DNA of 64,000 nt, taken from positions 1,860,001 to 1,924,000 of the forward strand of contig JABWDB010000038.1 in assembly GCA_019614645.1 (NCBI GenBank). The letters run 5' to 3'. The first letter of the stretch is position 1, and every line of letters starts with the position of its first letter. Of this stretch, positions 11,377-21,999 are shown piece by piece. A program made the position numbers and the translations under genes. The stretch comes from Stratiolaelaps scimitus (taxonomy: Eukaryota > Arthropoda > Arachnida > Mesostigmata > Laelapidae). The notes beneath the pieces were generated by a model, which had not been told where the DNA came from, did not search any database, and worked only from the letters and a program-made list of their open reading frames with translations.

Positions 11377-12337
11377 CTGCGAAGAGAATCAACTCGGCTG
11401 AGATGGCTCTCTATCTGAAGATACTACACAGGGCAGCGGGGTATTTTCCATGGATCGATGATAGGGGCTTCCAAAGGGAGAAGACCTACGAAGTGAGAAA
11501 GTGATCAATAAAGCTAAGAAGAAGTCAATAAAATAAAAGCAACTTTTCGTACTCAATGGAATAATATACGGGGATAGGCAGAGGTAGTCCTTGACTGTAT
11601 AAACGGTTGATAATTACGTTAAGTAAACCAAACTACGGAACGAGGTTGGTTGAGTGCTTAGCGCTAGTAACAAACGGTTCATGGTATTTGTACTCGCTTG
11701 TTTAAACAATATCATTATTAAAGAATTATTTACCTCTGCCTATCTCATTTACTTTTCTTATCTCTACTCAAGATTTGCTTTTTCATTCGAGACTTTAACG
11801 AGGATTAACCACAGAGGCGAGAAGTTAAATGTTTGCTTTTCGGACATCGTCCATTAACTGTCGAGACCATTCGGTCTGAAGCAAGCACAAAATCTACCAT
11901 GATTAATTGGTGCCCTTCCATGTCTCTTTTAATGCAGCGATTTGTGCCCAATAGCAAAATCATCAGTATGCGCATTATCATCTGCATATTACATCTGCAT
12001 CACTACTGCCATCGGCTTTATCCGCTAAATCCTTTCGCTTGGAGCAGTGCGGAATGGCCGCAGACACAAAACGCGAAATACGATTGTGGTCGTTGTTATA
12101 TTGTTCTCTCTTTCGTTGCGACGGCATAACACTGACCAGCTCGCGGCTGCTGTCGTTGTCATTGTCATGGTGGTGATGGCTGCCTCCGGAAATATCGTTG
12201 CTCATGTAATATTTAGGATTTATAGCCCATTTGATTCTGCGCTTAGCGATCGCGCTGTATGTGTGTTGTGCAGCGTTTTTCTATCGATCAAGGCAATGAT
12301 CTGTAAGGCCATTTGTTTTGTTTCTTTCATTGCGCAG

Positions 12338-12384
12338 CTCATGTTGTTAAAATGAGTAAACCGTTTTGTAAGATCTGTTACAGG
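12338..12384 (+). CDS. Candidate small exon with CxxC start
   Basis: A strong acceptor (TTTCTTTCATTGCGCAG) and a GTAAGA donor bound 47 bases on the plus strand. One of three frames is open and contains an in-frame ATG followed by SKPFCKICYR, which looks like the first half of a zinc-binding Cys-x-x-Cys finger. It would leave in phase 0. The next exon was not found: the nearest acceptor, after the CT tract at about 12440, gives only eight codons before a stop. It may be the first coding exon of a small zinc-finger protein or chance. Confidence 0.2.
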
Positions 12385-13150
12385 GTAAGAAAACGCTTCA
12401 AGGAGCATCTCTCTCTCTCTCTCCCCCTCCCTCTCCTAATAGAGCCAGGAAGTTCATTTAGTAGCATAAGGAATCAATGGGCGTTGGAGCAGTAACTTTA
12501 ATTCATTTAGAATAATTTTCGTTCGTGAATCGTTGTAGTGGTGGTGTACATGGCCGATTTAACCGATTACAATTGGGACACTCGTGTTAATCTACATAGA
12601 TCTCAGCCAGAAACGTTTCTCCAGGCATTAGTTGGAATCTGTGACTGAGATAGTTTATTTATTTAAGTAAATTTAACTCAATTTATTTCAATAAATCGAA
12701 ATAAATTAAATAAATATATGCTTCAGTTGGTATTCGTTTTCTGTGTGAAAGAAAGAAGTTTTTCATATCTTGTTGCTGTTTCATAAAACGTGTAATTACA
12801 GATGATAGATCTATTTGCAATCAGGATCCACAGTTTAAAATACGACCACCCAAATGGCCTAAACCCCAACCTTAAACATTTAGCGTCCACGGTACTGCTA
12901 ATTGTAAAATGATCAATTCTCTAAAACTGCGACGAATGTTTCAAAATACCTTAGGGATTCCACTAGTCAAGATGTTCAGTCAGGTGAATTTATAGTAACA
13001 AAAAACATTGGAAACGTATGTACATAAAATAAGCTATGCAGTAACATTTCACCCTGTACCATTCACCATTGTATATTTCGTTCTTAGAAAGGTGTATTAT
13101 TGATACAGTAGAAGGTCCTTCGTTATGACTCAAATTGTAACTCTTCAATT

Positions 13151-13908
13151 TAAGGACGGCATATTCGATTGTAATCTATACACAGAAGAACGAATCCAGT
13201 GTCCGCTGAAGCTGCCGTCGGCCGAAATAAGGCGTCGCCATGGCTGCAGGTCAAGCCGGCATGGGTGGTAACCTTTGAGCCGCTCTCTGGTCATATTGTT
13301 TGTTCGACCGCCCGCGTGGAAGAAAGGCGTTAGGCATGGCCATCCCATGGAGTGCAGCATGGATGGTAGGGGGCTTGCTTTGCTTGCCAGCCCATCATGC
13401 CAGCTCATATGGTCACAGAGGAAGAGAGGGAGTTTCCTTGTCTTAGACATCTTTCGTGGGGCTAAAGCTTATATTCCTTCTTCACGGTGTACGGCTGTAT
13501 GTGCAGCTAGCTATATAAGGCGTCCGTGTAGGAGTAGAGAGTCTGTCGACGGGGAAGCGGGGTGAGACGGCTCGATTTGGGGTGTGCGAGGGTCCGAACG
13601 AAGCCATCTGGCGGCATCTGTTGGCGGGTTGTTTTTGAATCGATTGGCCTTCACCGACTAGGCAACCTAGCGCGTTCGTTCGCTCGCTCGCTGGCTAGCT
13701 GGCATCGTCTGCTAGCTGCGCCCATTTCCTGTCCTGTAGTGACTGCGCCCACCGGGGGAGCGTTCACGGCAGCCAGATCCAAACACGTCGCTTTTCTCCC
13801 TGGCGCCTTGGTTTACTCGAAGACCCCCCATTGGCTCGTCGGAAAGAGTATGTGAGAGTGCTCTAGCCACGGCTGGCGCCCGGTTGAGTGGGCCAAGCTG
13901 ACTTGCAG
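13151..13908. other. GC-rich island without supported gene
   Basis: CpG-rich sequence with short mutually exclusive frames on both strands. It could be a promoter or UTR for the candidate exon that follows, but no TATA box, consistent frame or splice pair supports a specific model. Confidence 0.4.
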
Positions 13909-14124
13909 GTCATATTGGCTAATTATACTAAACACGATTGGCCCTACCATCCTGATCGTCCCCGGCGTGGCTTCGAGATTCGCCAGCGCCTTCTGGCTAA
14001 GGAATTCGCGTGGAGAAGGCGAATCGAGGCGCCCTCGTACGCCCCCACAACGACGATTGCGTCGGACAGGGCCAAGGCGGCAGTCAGCTCCGTTGAAATG
14101 AGTGCTGCACCGTGGAGTCTCTGT
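13909..14124 (+). CDS. Candidate 72-codon internal exon
   Basis: On the plus strand a GACTTGCAG acceptor and a GTGAGT donor enclose exactly 216 bases, phase 0 at both ends, with no stop. The encoded protein is basic in the first half (RRGFEIRQRLL, FAWRRRIEA) and Ala/Ser/Thr-rich in the second (TTTIASDRAKAAVSSVEM). I recognise no domain. It lies in a GC-rich island where long frames arise by chance more easily, and the frame also continues past the donor. Confidence 0.25.
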
Positions 14125-14488
14125 GTGAGTACTGAATGGGAGACCGGGGAGGGGGGCTTCGAAGTAGTAGTAGTCGTACTTGCGTGGGGGTTAGGGAGTA
14201 CGTGGTGCTTTATCGAGTAGCAGCGATAGCTGAGGGAGAGAGAGAAGTCGACCTGAGAGACGTTGGTCGAAAGGAATTGGACCCCCCGTCCCCCCCCCCC
14301 GCCGCCCCTCTGAACGAATAAGAGGGTAACCGAAGAAAGAAACGAACCCAACGAGGCAAAGTGGAGGCGAAGTAGTATTCATTTGTTGTATTCAGTTACA
14401 TTTTTAGACTTGAATGAAAACTAGTTTAGAACGTGTAACACGATGCTATCGTTCTTAAAGTCATATACTAGCGTGGATCGTAGTACCT

Positions 14489-14507
14489 ATATATATATAT
14501 ATATATA
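14489..14507. repeat. (AT)n microsatellite
   Basis: A short TA run directly beside the left side of the mariner remnant, as is also seen for the other mariner in this window. Confidence 0.9.
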
Positions 14508-14566
14508 AGTTTTTTCGGGTTTCTTATTTTGTATACATAACTTATTAAGTCGAATTTTAACAAACT

Positions 14567-14870
14567 TTATTCAAAATAAATGGTCTCCCTCGACCCTTTC
14601 ACATGCCCTCCATTGATCGGGCAGTGAGTATATTCCCTGTCTAAAAAAATGTTGTTCCTAGCACTCGAAAATGAAGTTACGGTCTTTTTGACCTGGTTCT
14701 CTTCGGAGAACCTTTGACCTTTCATTGCGTTTCGAAGTTTAACAAATAAGTGGTGGTAATCGAATGGCGCGAGGTCACGTGAGTACGGTGGGTGCGGCAA
14801 AACGTCCCAATGCAATGTGTGGCCCAGCGTCCCCTTTTTTTAATGCAAAGTTAGACTGCTTTCGACGGAC
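14567..14870 (-). mobile_element. Mariner transposase remnant, C-terminal third
   Basis: On the minus strand the frame ending at the stop 14569-14567 carries the C-terminal catalytic region of a Tc1/mariner transposase. It has HWDVLPHPPYS, then RDLAPFDYHHLF containing the third catalytic Asp, and then the basic helix LRNAMKGQRFSEENQVKK. A GDAGPHIA segment in another frame just upstream (about 14840) looks like the second catalytic motif (usual form DNARPH), so a frameshift and deletion separate the two motifs. The N-terminal DNA-binding part was not found and no terminal repeat pair is visible. The fragment reads to a natural-looking C-terminal stop. It is inactive. Confidence 0.82.
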
Positions 14871-15788
14871 AGCAGCATCAACTCGAGAGGGTTGACAAGA
14901 GTATAAGGGAAAAGAAAGCGGAAATTCTTGAATTTCATTTATTGTATTACCATCAATCGTTGAATATAGTGTTATTATTATTATGATTATTTTGTGCAAC
15001 CATTTGCTTATTCATTTTCTGCGTTTGTGAAGTCTCCCCCATGCATTTCTTCGAATCATCCTGAGTAACTCGAGTAAATATGAAAGGACGATTCAAAGAC
15101 ACCACAACTGTAATCGCAACCATTATTAGTTAGTTTTTATTAAACGTAAAATACTTCTAACCAAAATTATGTGCAATTAGGTGTATAATTATTAGGACTA
15201 TTTAAACTGGTCGACTGTTTGCACGATGAGAATTACTTGTCCACCACAATCACATTCTGTTCACTGAGCATTTTGGTGAGGAAAGCTATAAAAGGATCCA
15301 CAATGTTGAAAGATTGCTAATGTTCACATGCCCATCGGCTCCCATCACATCGCAGCAACTGCTACCACCGTTTGTCTTCAGCAAACTGCGCAATGCTTCA
15401 AAATCAATCAGATTTCCTGATTACTCAACATATCGAATGCCGCGAAGGACCTGCTTCTCTTAATTAACGATAGTTCGTTAGCGTATATTTGGTAGAACAG
15501 CCTACTTGCTGGTAGAACCGCTCCTGGATAAAATAGTCGGATGTCATCTAATTGAGGAGTCATGTTAGTTACTGAACGGGTCGTAGTGTTACCTCGGTCG
15601 GAGCTTAACTGTGACTGGCAGTTATTGCTTCTCGAAATGTAATTAGTGGATCCAGGTGATGCTAAGCTTCAACAAAAAAATAGGGTGACTCTCTAAGTCT
15701 ACGATGATCTTTCGCATTTAAAACTCTTGCTTTTACCGCAAATGTATTACAGCTTAACCAATTGGAAATATGCAAGTCAGTGCTAAAG
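14871..15788. other. No supported gene
   Basis: AT-rich sequence. I see no domain, splice pair or repeat beyond short homopolymers. Confidence 0.5.
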
Positions 15789-16760
15789 TCAGTGTTTGAC
15801 AGACGCAGGGTAGACCGTTTGTACATGAGCTGTGTATTTTATGGATCGTTGCAAAAGTACGATAGCTGGCTGAAGCAATTCGGATTCGACATCAGTCAGT
15901 GGTGGTTCCGATGAGGATGTTCTTCTATGACGTGAGGCATCAGGCCGCTCTCGATGTAACTTTGTTCGTACTTCTGCCCGGGTTTTAGCTTGCTCGGATT
16001 GGCGTCTCCCTGCCCATTGCGTCAAAGGCGCTTCAAGGCTTCACTGACTGCCTCCCGTGTCAGATCAGTTCAGTTTCCGTAGAGGTTTTGGCAGGTGCGA
16101 ATCAGGTCCTTCTCAAATAGACAGATAGATAGATATATGACGAAGATACGAGGGCAACTTTTTTTGCGCCAGGTTTTCCAAGTCGTCTGTACAGCGAAAC
16201 GTTGGGACGTCTTGGCTGATCTGCCGTATGTTGAAAACCGTGGCAAGCTTGCGAGACTCATCGAGTTCAAGACCTATCTCAGCTGCACTTTGAGTCCACT
16301 GTTGCCCCGAAATCCACCGACATCGCCGGCATCTCTTAAATCTGACCCAAACTTCGCTTGTGATCTGCCGCATGAGCAGTTCCTGCTGCCGTTCTTCTGC
16401 TGGTGATGGTCGTGAAGGTGTTTGGCAGAGGGTTTGGAAGAAACCGTTTTCGTACTCCTTTCTCCATTTGGAAAACAACCCCACCATTCTATGTACCGTT
16501 CGCACGATCCTCCATTTTTTGCTGATAGATGACAATAGAATCTAGGCAAGAGCCTTTATCTTTGCGGAAATGTTTTTCTAAGTCAAAATATAAACCATCA
16601 ATCGTCGACTGATTACAGCGATCACTTTTCCGCGCTTCGATAAACGAGCCAATTAATTCAGAATATTCTCCAGTATCATAAGGCGTCGCATATCTCTGTG
16701 GCAGCTGACAGCGTTGCATGGCCTTTAGAGAACGCGTACGTTTGACCTTTGTGATGATGT
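15789..16760 (-). other. Unidentified broken reading frames, possibly transposon-derived
   Basis: On the minus strand three frames succeed each other with frameshifts: an acidic one from about 16720 to 16490 (with GEYSELIGSFIEARK), one from 16535 to 16113 (with RTVHRMVGLF and SRKLATVFNIRQIS) and one from 16025 to 15789. The middle frame resembles the helix-turn-helix part of Tc1/mariner-like transposases, where a xRTVxR motif is followed by a SxRKLAxxxNIxxxS motif. There is no catalytic motif, so the assignment stays weak. A chance arrangement cannot be excluded. Confidence 0.25.
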
Positions 16761-16841
16761 AAAAAGATAAAATGTATATAATAATCAAATTTTCTGAAAT
16801 AATTGAGGACATATGAATTCTACGACGTGTGTATGAAACAA

Positions 16842-16922
<81 letters not shown>
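16842..16922. repeat. (AT)n microsatellite
   Basis: About forty AT units, interrupted once by an AC step near 16852. It is the longest AT run in the window. Confidence 0.97.
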
Positions 16923-16926
<4 letters not shown>

Positions 16927-17176
16927 GCGGTCAACTTGCAGAATACAGCACTTCGTTTGAAACCATGTCATCTGAGAAAGATATTACCAGTAGTCGGTCG
17001 TGGCTAAAAAACATCAAGAAGCTGGACTTGTAATTAGTTTTACCAACATATAATGATACATCGGCTCACTCATCCAATACGACACATATAGGACACTCAC
17101 AGGTGAACAGCTTACAACAAAGGCAGTAAAATTCGCTGAACATACGATGATCACCTTACTAAGAATTATAATATTA

Positions 17177-17365
17177 TTATTCCTTTAAGTGTTTCTTTCG
17201 GTTGTTGTCTCGTCTACATGTCTTCGCGTTTGTGTACTCAATCTGTCGATCCTTGTTCCTCGTACACAACTGACCTTCCACGAGTTGTCGCGAAGCTTTG
17301 GAGTAGAAGTCAGATGCAGCAAGTAGAAGAAATAAACGTACAAGGGCAATGAAAGTCGAAAGCAT
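17177..17365 (-). CDS. Possible 62-residue secreted basic peptide
   Basis: On the minus strand the ATG at 17365-17363 opens 62 codons without an intron. The product begins with a signal-peptide-like stretch (MLSTFIALVRLFLLLAAS) and continues with a basic mature part containing two cysteines and a Lys/Arg/Asn-rich tail (CRRDNNRKKHLKE). An overlapping frame on the same strand is also open, which lowers confidence. No family is recognised. Confidence 0.17.
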   Translation of the reverse strand: MLSTFIALVRLFLLLAASDFYSKASRQLVEGQLCTRNKDRQIEYTNAKTCRRDNNRKKHLKE

Positions 17366-17399
17366 AGCAAATTCGAGCCAATATCCGAAGGAAGTGTGC

Positions 17400-19250
17400 A
17401 CCGTCGTACAGGGTCGCTGTACGCATGGAAATCAGGTAGAGATCCGCTTAGAATCCACACGTGGCTAAATTCTACCGCTTCAGAGAGCAAGTTTTCATTT
17501 TAGCAAGGTTTGACGTTTTCTTTACTGATTTGTTATTGCGCCCACATACCGAACAATATAATTCATGATGAAGAATAAGTTGGCGGTTGAAGTTTGACTA
17601 GAACTTAGATTGGACCATACTTTGAATGAAAGGTGGCCACCTTAATAAATATCCAAGGTAATTGTTCGATTTGGGAATATTTGAGAGAGCTCTTAGCATG
17701 TACGCGATTGCTTTGTCTGGCTAAAACATTTTGGCTGACGTCACATCTAGTTGAGTTAAGATTTAACGAATCCGCATTTGGTTTTAAGCGGCGTCATTCC
17801 TATTCCCAGGTAAGACTAATTGTTTTTACTTATACCTCAAACGCCGTAAAATGCTGGAAAGAATCATAATTGTTGCAAATAACTCGCAAAATTTATCTCA
17901 CCAGTGAACTAACTTATCTGAAGCTTTTATAGTACGAAATATATATAAGACATTGTGGAAATGTATTTCAGTAGCAGATTCAGACGGTGTCATCATCCAA
18001 ATAGTTAATGTGTTCTCAGTTTTCAATCACTGTATATTTTCGGCTGCCGCAATACTTTTGCCTTTGAATATTTATACGTAGAATATGCAGTATGTATTGT
18101 ATTAAAAATAACCCAACTAGGACCCTGGTGAGAGTTATATTTTGATACAGAGCTGCTGACGAGATTGGGAAGTATATTATTCGTTATAACCACATTAGTA
18201 AAGTGCACCCTTTGGGCTCAGCTGACATTTCTTTAAAGCAAAATATCAAAGCTCGCAGCAACACTTGTACCCCGAACAAAACAACATTAAAAAGGCTCCG
18301 AGTAACTTTTCCTTTAAGGCGGGTAAAGAGTTTAAAAAAACACGTTAGTTCTCTCCAAGCACCGTTCCTTCGCTCTTCACCACACTGGAAGTGGATGTGT
18401 GTCTGTGTCTGTATGTGTGTGAGAGAGGAGAGAGAGAGGTAAACTGAGTCAATTATCTCCGTGTTTAGAGAAGAGTGTTACGCGTTAACCAGATGAAATT
18501 CGCTGTGTTGTCTTCTTGTGTAGCATGTGCAGTGTGCTCGGTGTCTGCTGTGTCAATCCCATTCTAAGAGAAGGTGGTGGTGGTGGTGGAGACGTCGACG
18601 CTGCTTTGCTGTTTGTGTTTCTTACACCAGAAGAAACAGGGGGTGCTACAGCGTTACACTGTCACAGAGAGATGAACATCTGACGCCTCGTCGTTCTGTT
18701 TGTACACTTCTCTCTCTCTCTCTCTCTCTTATTTCGTTCTATCCATAACTTCCATCTTCATGCCAATGTACACTATATGTACAGCGACAGTAAGCAAAAG
18801 AGCTTCGACGACGCTTCCCCTCCCTGGGAGTCTCTCCTCTATAATATTGTATCATTTGTGTGTGCGATGAAGAGGCCGAACTGTGTCACTACGAGGAGAA
18901 CGTTCGTCGTCGTTGTCTGCTGCTGCTGCTACCCGGCAGCCGCGTGTTTGTTCAAATTCAAATACAAGCAGTCGCAACTGTAGGAATAGTAGCACTATAG
19001 TTGCCTGTAGTCGCTTGTCCACTGCTGCGACAACATAGCTGACTGTGTGATAGCTGCTCTTTGCTCGCTCGCTCGCTCACTCACTTCCTTGCTGATGCTG
19101 CCGGGGGCAAAACGAAACTTTGACCGGAAACGCGGGTCGAGAGACGGTGCAGAGTGTGTGGTAAAATTTGAAACCGATAGAGTCATCCGCACTGTGCCCG
19201 TAGCGCACTTGCTGGAGAGGTAGCATACTAGGCGCAAAAGAAATGGCCGT

Positions 19251-19254
<4 letters not shown>
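17400..19254. other. No firm gene; short simple repeats
   Basis: Contains GT and GA tracts near 18396-18440, GGT repeats near 18573-18590 and a CT tract at 18712-18729. A good donor (CCCAG then GTAAGA) at 17813 ends an open 62-base block that begins after an AG at 17751, but no partner exon was found. Confidence 0.4.

Positions 19255-19281
<27 letters not shown>
19255..19281. repeat. (GA)n microsatellite
   Basis: Thirteen GA units immediately before the candidate start codon at 19308. Confidence 0.95.
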
Positions 19282-19307
19282 CACTTCGTTGGTACATAGA
19301 CCAAAGC

Positions 19308-19469
19308 ATGGTTTCGAACAACCGCCACGCCGTCTCATCCACTATGGGTCGTCATTGCACAGGACACAACAGTAAACGGGTCGGCCATGATTGGGCCAAC
19401 AGTTGGTCAACTGATCCGTTGTGGAAAGAAAGAATGCTGCCTTGGCTCTTGCGGCCTAACAACAGTGAG
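19308..19469 (+). CDS. Candidate first coding exon
   Basis: An ATG in good context (AAGCATGG) opens 54 codons ending in phase 0 at a GTGAG/GTAAAT donor. The sequence is His/Asn/Trp-containing (GHDWANSWSTDPLWKERM) and not low-complexity, unlike most frames in GC-rich parts of this window. No signal peptide or known domain is seen and no downstream exon could be fixed. Confidence 0.2.
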
Positions 19470-19499
19470 GTAAATACCAAGATAAAAAATTGATTGAAT

Positions 19500-21750
19500 T
19501 TGAAGAACTTATGTTGGGAAACACAATAGTTCTTTCACAGTTAGAGTCTATCGCTAATCTGTGGTAAGGGCTCCTCCAATATCTTGCTTGGCGCCGTTTT
19601 CCGCGTGTCTGGACGATGAGCTATTGTTTAAGCGGACGTAATGCGTCCGCGTTGAATTCATCAATCACTTGTTTGCGGTGTCTCAATCATCACGATAAGA
19701 ATGAATATTTCGAAAAGTCGGTTTTATGCTAACGGAAATATGCTGAATCAGCGCGGGCGAGTGGGCGATCGGTCTGGGGTTACTCGGTGGCCGGTGATTC
19801 AGGCTACTGCCATACGATGGCCTCTTTCAGCCGTACGAGGTTACCGTGGGAGGTGTGTGTGTGTATGTTTGTGTCTGTGTATGAGGGGATAACGAGCGGG
19901 AGGCGAATGGGGACAGGAACGAGTGTCGGAACAGGCGTTGCTCGAAGAAGAGAAGTACACCAGCGGTGCTTATTAAATTCCGTCAGTTCCCGTCGCTCTC
20001 CGATACATCGACATCGACGCCCCACCGGTCGTCGGCCGTCGCAGCGCCGATGCCGCCAACACAGAGAGACCGATACATGCTCGTATCGCTCGAGACACGA
20101 CGCTTGCCTGCCCTCAGTCGCCCCTCATCAACCCCAACCCCCCAATATCGTATCCCACATCGCCTCATGCTGGTGTACCCCAACCTCACCCACCCTACGC
20201 CTTAGCGGCCACAGCAGCAGCAGGCCCAGCAAATTGAACTTTGCCTCCTTTAAATGCCTCCTCCTCCTCTCACCGCCAGCGTCAGGGTTCCACCGTCCTG
20301 CTTTAACCTCCATCGACTCCTCAATATATCGTGTGAAACTGGCGCTGCTACTGATGGCGCTCAGAGCCTGTGTCTGCCCCTGTGTACGTGTGGCAATTTT
20401 CAAAAATCCTAACCATCTACAATTCAGCTTAAACCGCGCCATTTCCAAAAGCTACCACCAGTTACTGTCGTCCGCCAGCTACAAATGGAATCCAGCTTGC
20501 GCTCGCTTTGACCATATCATAATAAAACAAAACGATGACTAAAGAGAGGGAGAGAGAGAGAGAAGAATATATATAGCAGCACCACTCCTGCAATGAGCAT
20601 AATTAGCGCACATTAACAGTGTCTGCCAATTGTAAATACGGCTCTATACGAGAGTAAGCTTGTTGTTGTTGTGCACATTTAGCGGATAGCCTCAATAATA
20701 CGACAACGCAACAATGAATTCGCCGTCATCTAGAATTGTCACAGAAAGACGTAGTCATATGCTTTCTATTCTCTAATTGTTGGAGATGCGCATTCGATCT
20801 CGGAACTGCTTTTTTGCTTGGGTATCATATTCCAAAGGTATACGTTCATATATGAAGCACAAATGTACAGTAAAAGCAAATTTATTTGACAAGTATATAA
20901 GTAAGTCTTGCAATATATAATAACTCATAATGACCGGTGATTCGAGCTGTAGGAATTGCTACTAATTACAGTAAATCATTTATTTACCTAGAGAGTTATA
21001 TTCTTTTACGATAATTTAAATACGCTAACTATGCTACAACGTGTCAATTGTTAAATATTTTATTCAAACTTGTCTACTTTGAACTGAGATAAAACAATAG
21101 TAAAATTGTACGAGCTAATGCTCATAAAAGGCGTTCTGAAATCGCGTAATTTATTTCCAACAAAACACCTATGGGTCAAATCGTAATATTAAATTCACGT
21201 ATAATCAAATTCGATTCCCAATATTTATAGTTGAGGATCAATCATTAAGTACTATCAATATTGCCAGACAGCTCACATACCCTATTCTGCATTCGAGTTG
21301 GGAACAAAGCCACAAGTTAGCTAATTTCGAAATTAACTAATTTCCAGTTGAGGCATTCGATTCTGAGTTTTGTATAGAATTAGATTTTGATCGAGCTTAA
21401 ATGTTGAATCAACACAATATAACTATATCATCAAAGTCACTCGTTGTTGTAGATGTCCCGTCGGCGTGATCAATGGCGGACATTTATGGTGGTGGATGGT
21501 CAACCATCAACAAACGAAAGAAACAAGTATAGCACAACGCATCATTTGCGGAATTAGACTGCTGATACTGCTGACTGTGTGTGAACAATCGTCTGTAAGC
21601 GATAGGCGAACGAAAAAATACGTCTCATTCTGAATTATAACGATTTGGCCAACTCTTCATTTAGAAGAACATCGACTTCGACATAAAACGGTACAAACTA
21701 GCAACGAAACCATCATCTCCTTTCTGTGTTTCTCATCCACCAATTTCCAG
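19500..21750. other. No supported gene
   Basis: The GC-rich part (19.75-20.5 kb) has a 251-codon open frame starting at a GTG, rich in Arg/Ser/Pro/Cys. It has no domain, and competing frames of similar quality exist on both strands, so I read it as a compositional artefact. A GA tract lies at 20541-20561. The rest is AT-rich and empty. Confidence 0.45.
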
Positions 21751-21806
21751 CCACCTCCGGGCCATACTGTGAGCTGCCCGTAGAACTGGCACCCTATGTC
21801 AACTAA
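21751..21806 (+). CDS. Possible terminal exon with EGF-like ending
   Basis: A very good acceptor (long pyrimidine tract, then CAATTTCCAG) on the plus strand opens a phase-1 block of 17 codons to a TAA. The residues TSGPYCELPVELAPYVN look like the end of an EGF-like domain (G-x-Y/F-C-E-L) followed by a short tail. Phase 1 is the usual phase of EGF exons. No preceding EGF exon was found on the plus strand, and 17 codons is little evidence. Confidence 0.2.
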
Positions 21807-21999
21807 CTGTATTGTGGATCCGTGTCACCAATGACCCCTCATGCCCTTGTACAGCAAGCCAACAACCCGTTACAGTCAGCTTATATCCGGACGTCAAAGG
21901 CGGGGGCGGTTATGTTAAGCGTCTTCTTCCTTCCCTGTCTATTGGGGACTATGTTCTAACGTTGCTATCCGCCGCTTTTCGCGGGACAGTCTCGTCGTT

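Noticed and set aside
16489..16971. 160-codon minus-strand frame
   Set aside because: A large part is the AT microsatellite read as Tyr-Ile; only the non-repeat end is discussed, as possible transposon sequence.
19787..20542. Longest open frame in the window, 251 codons, plus strand
   Set aside because: Starts at a GTG, is Arg/Ser/Pro/Cys-rich, lies in a GC island with equally open frames on both strands and has no domain.
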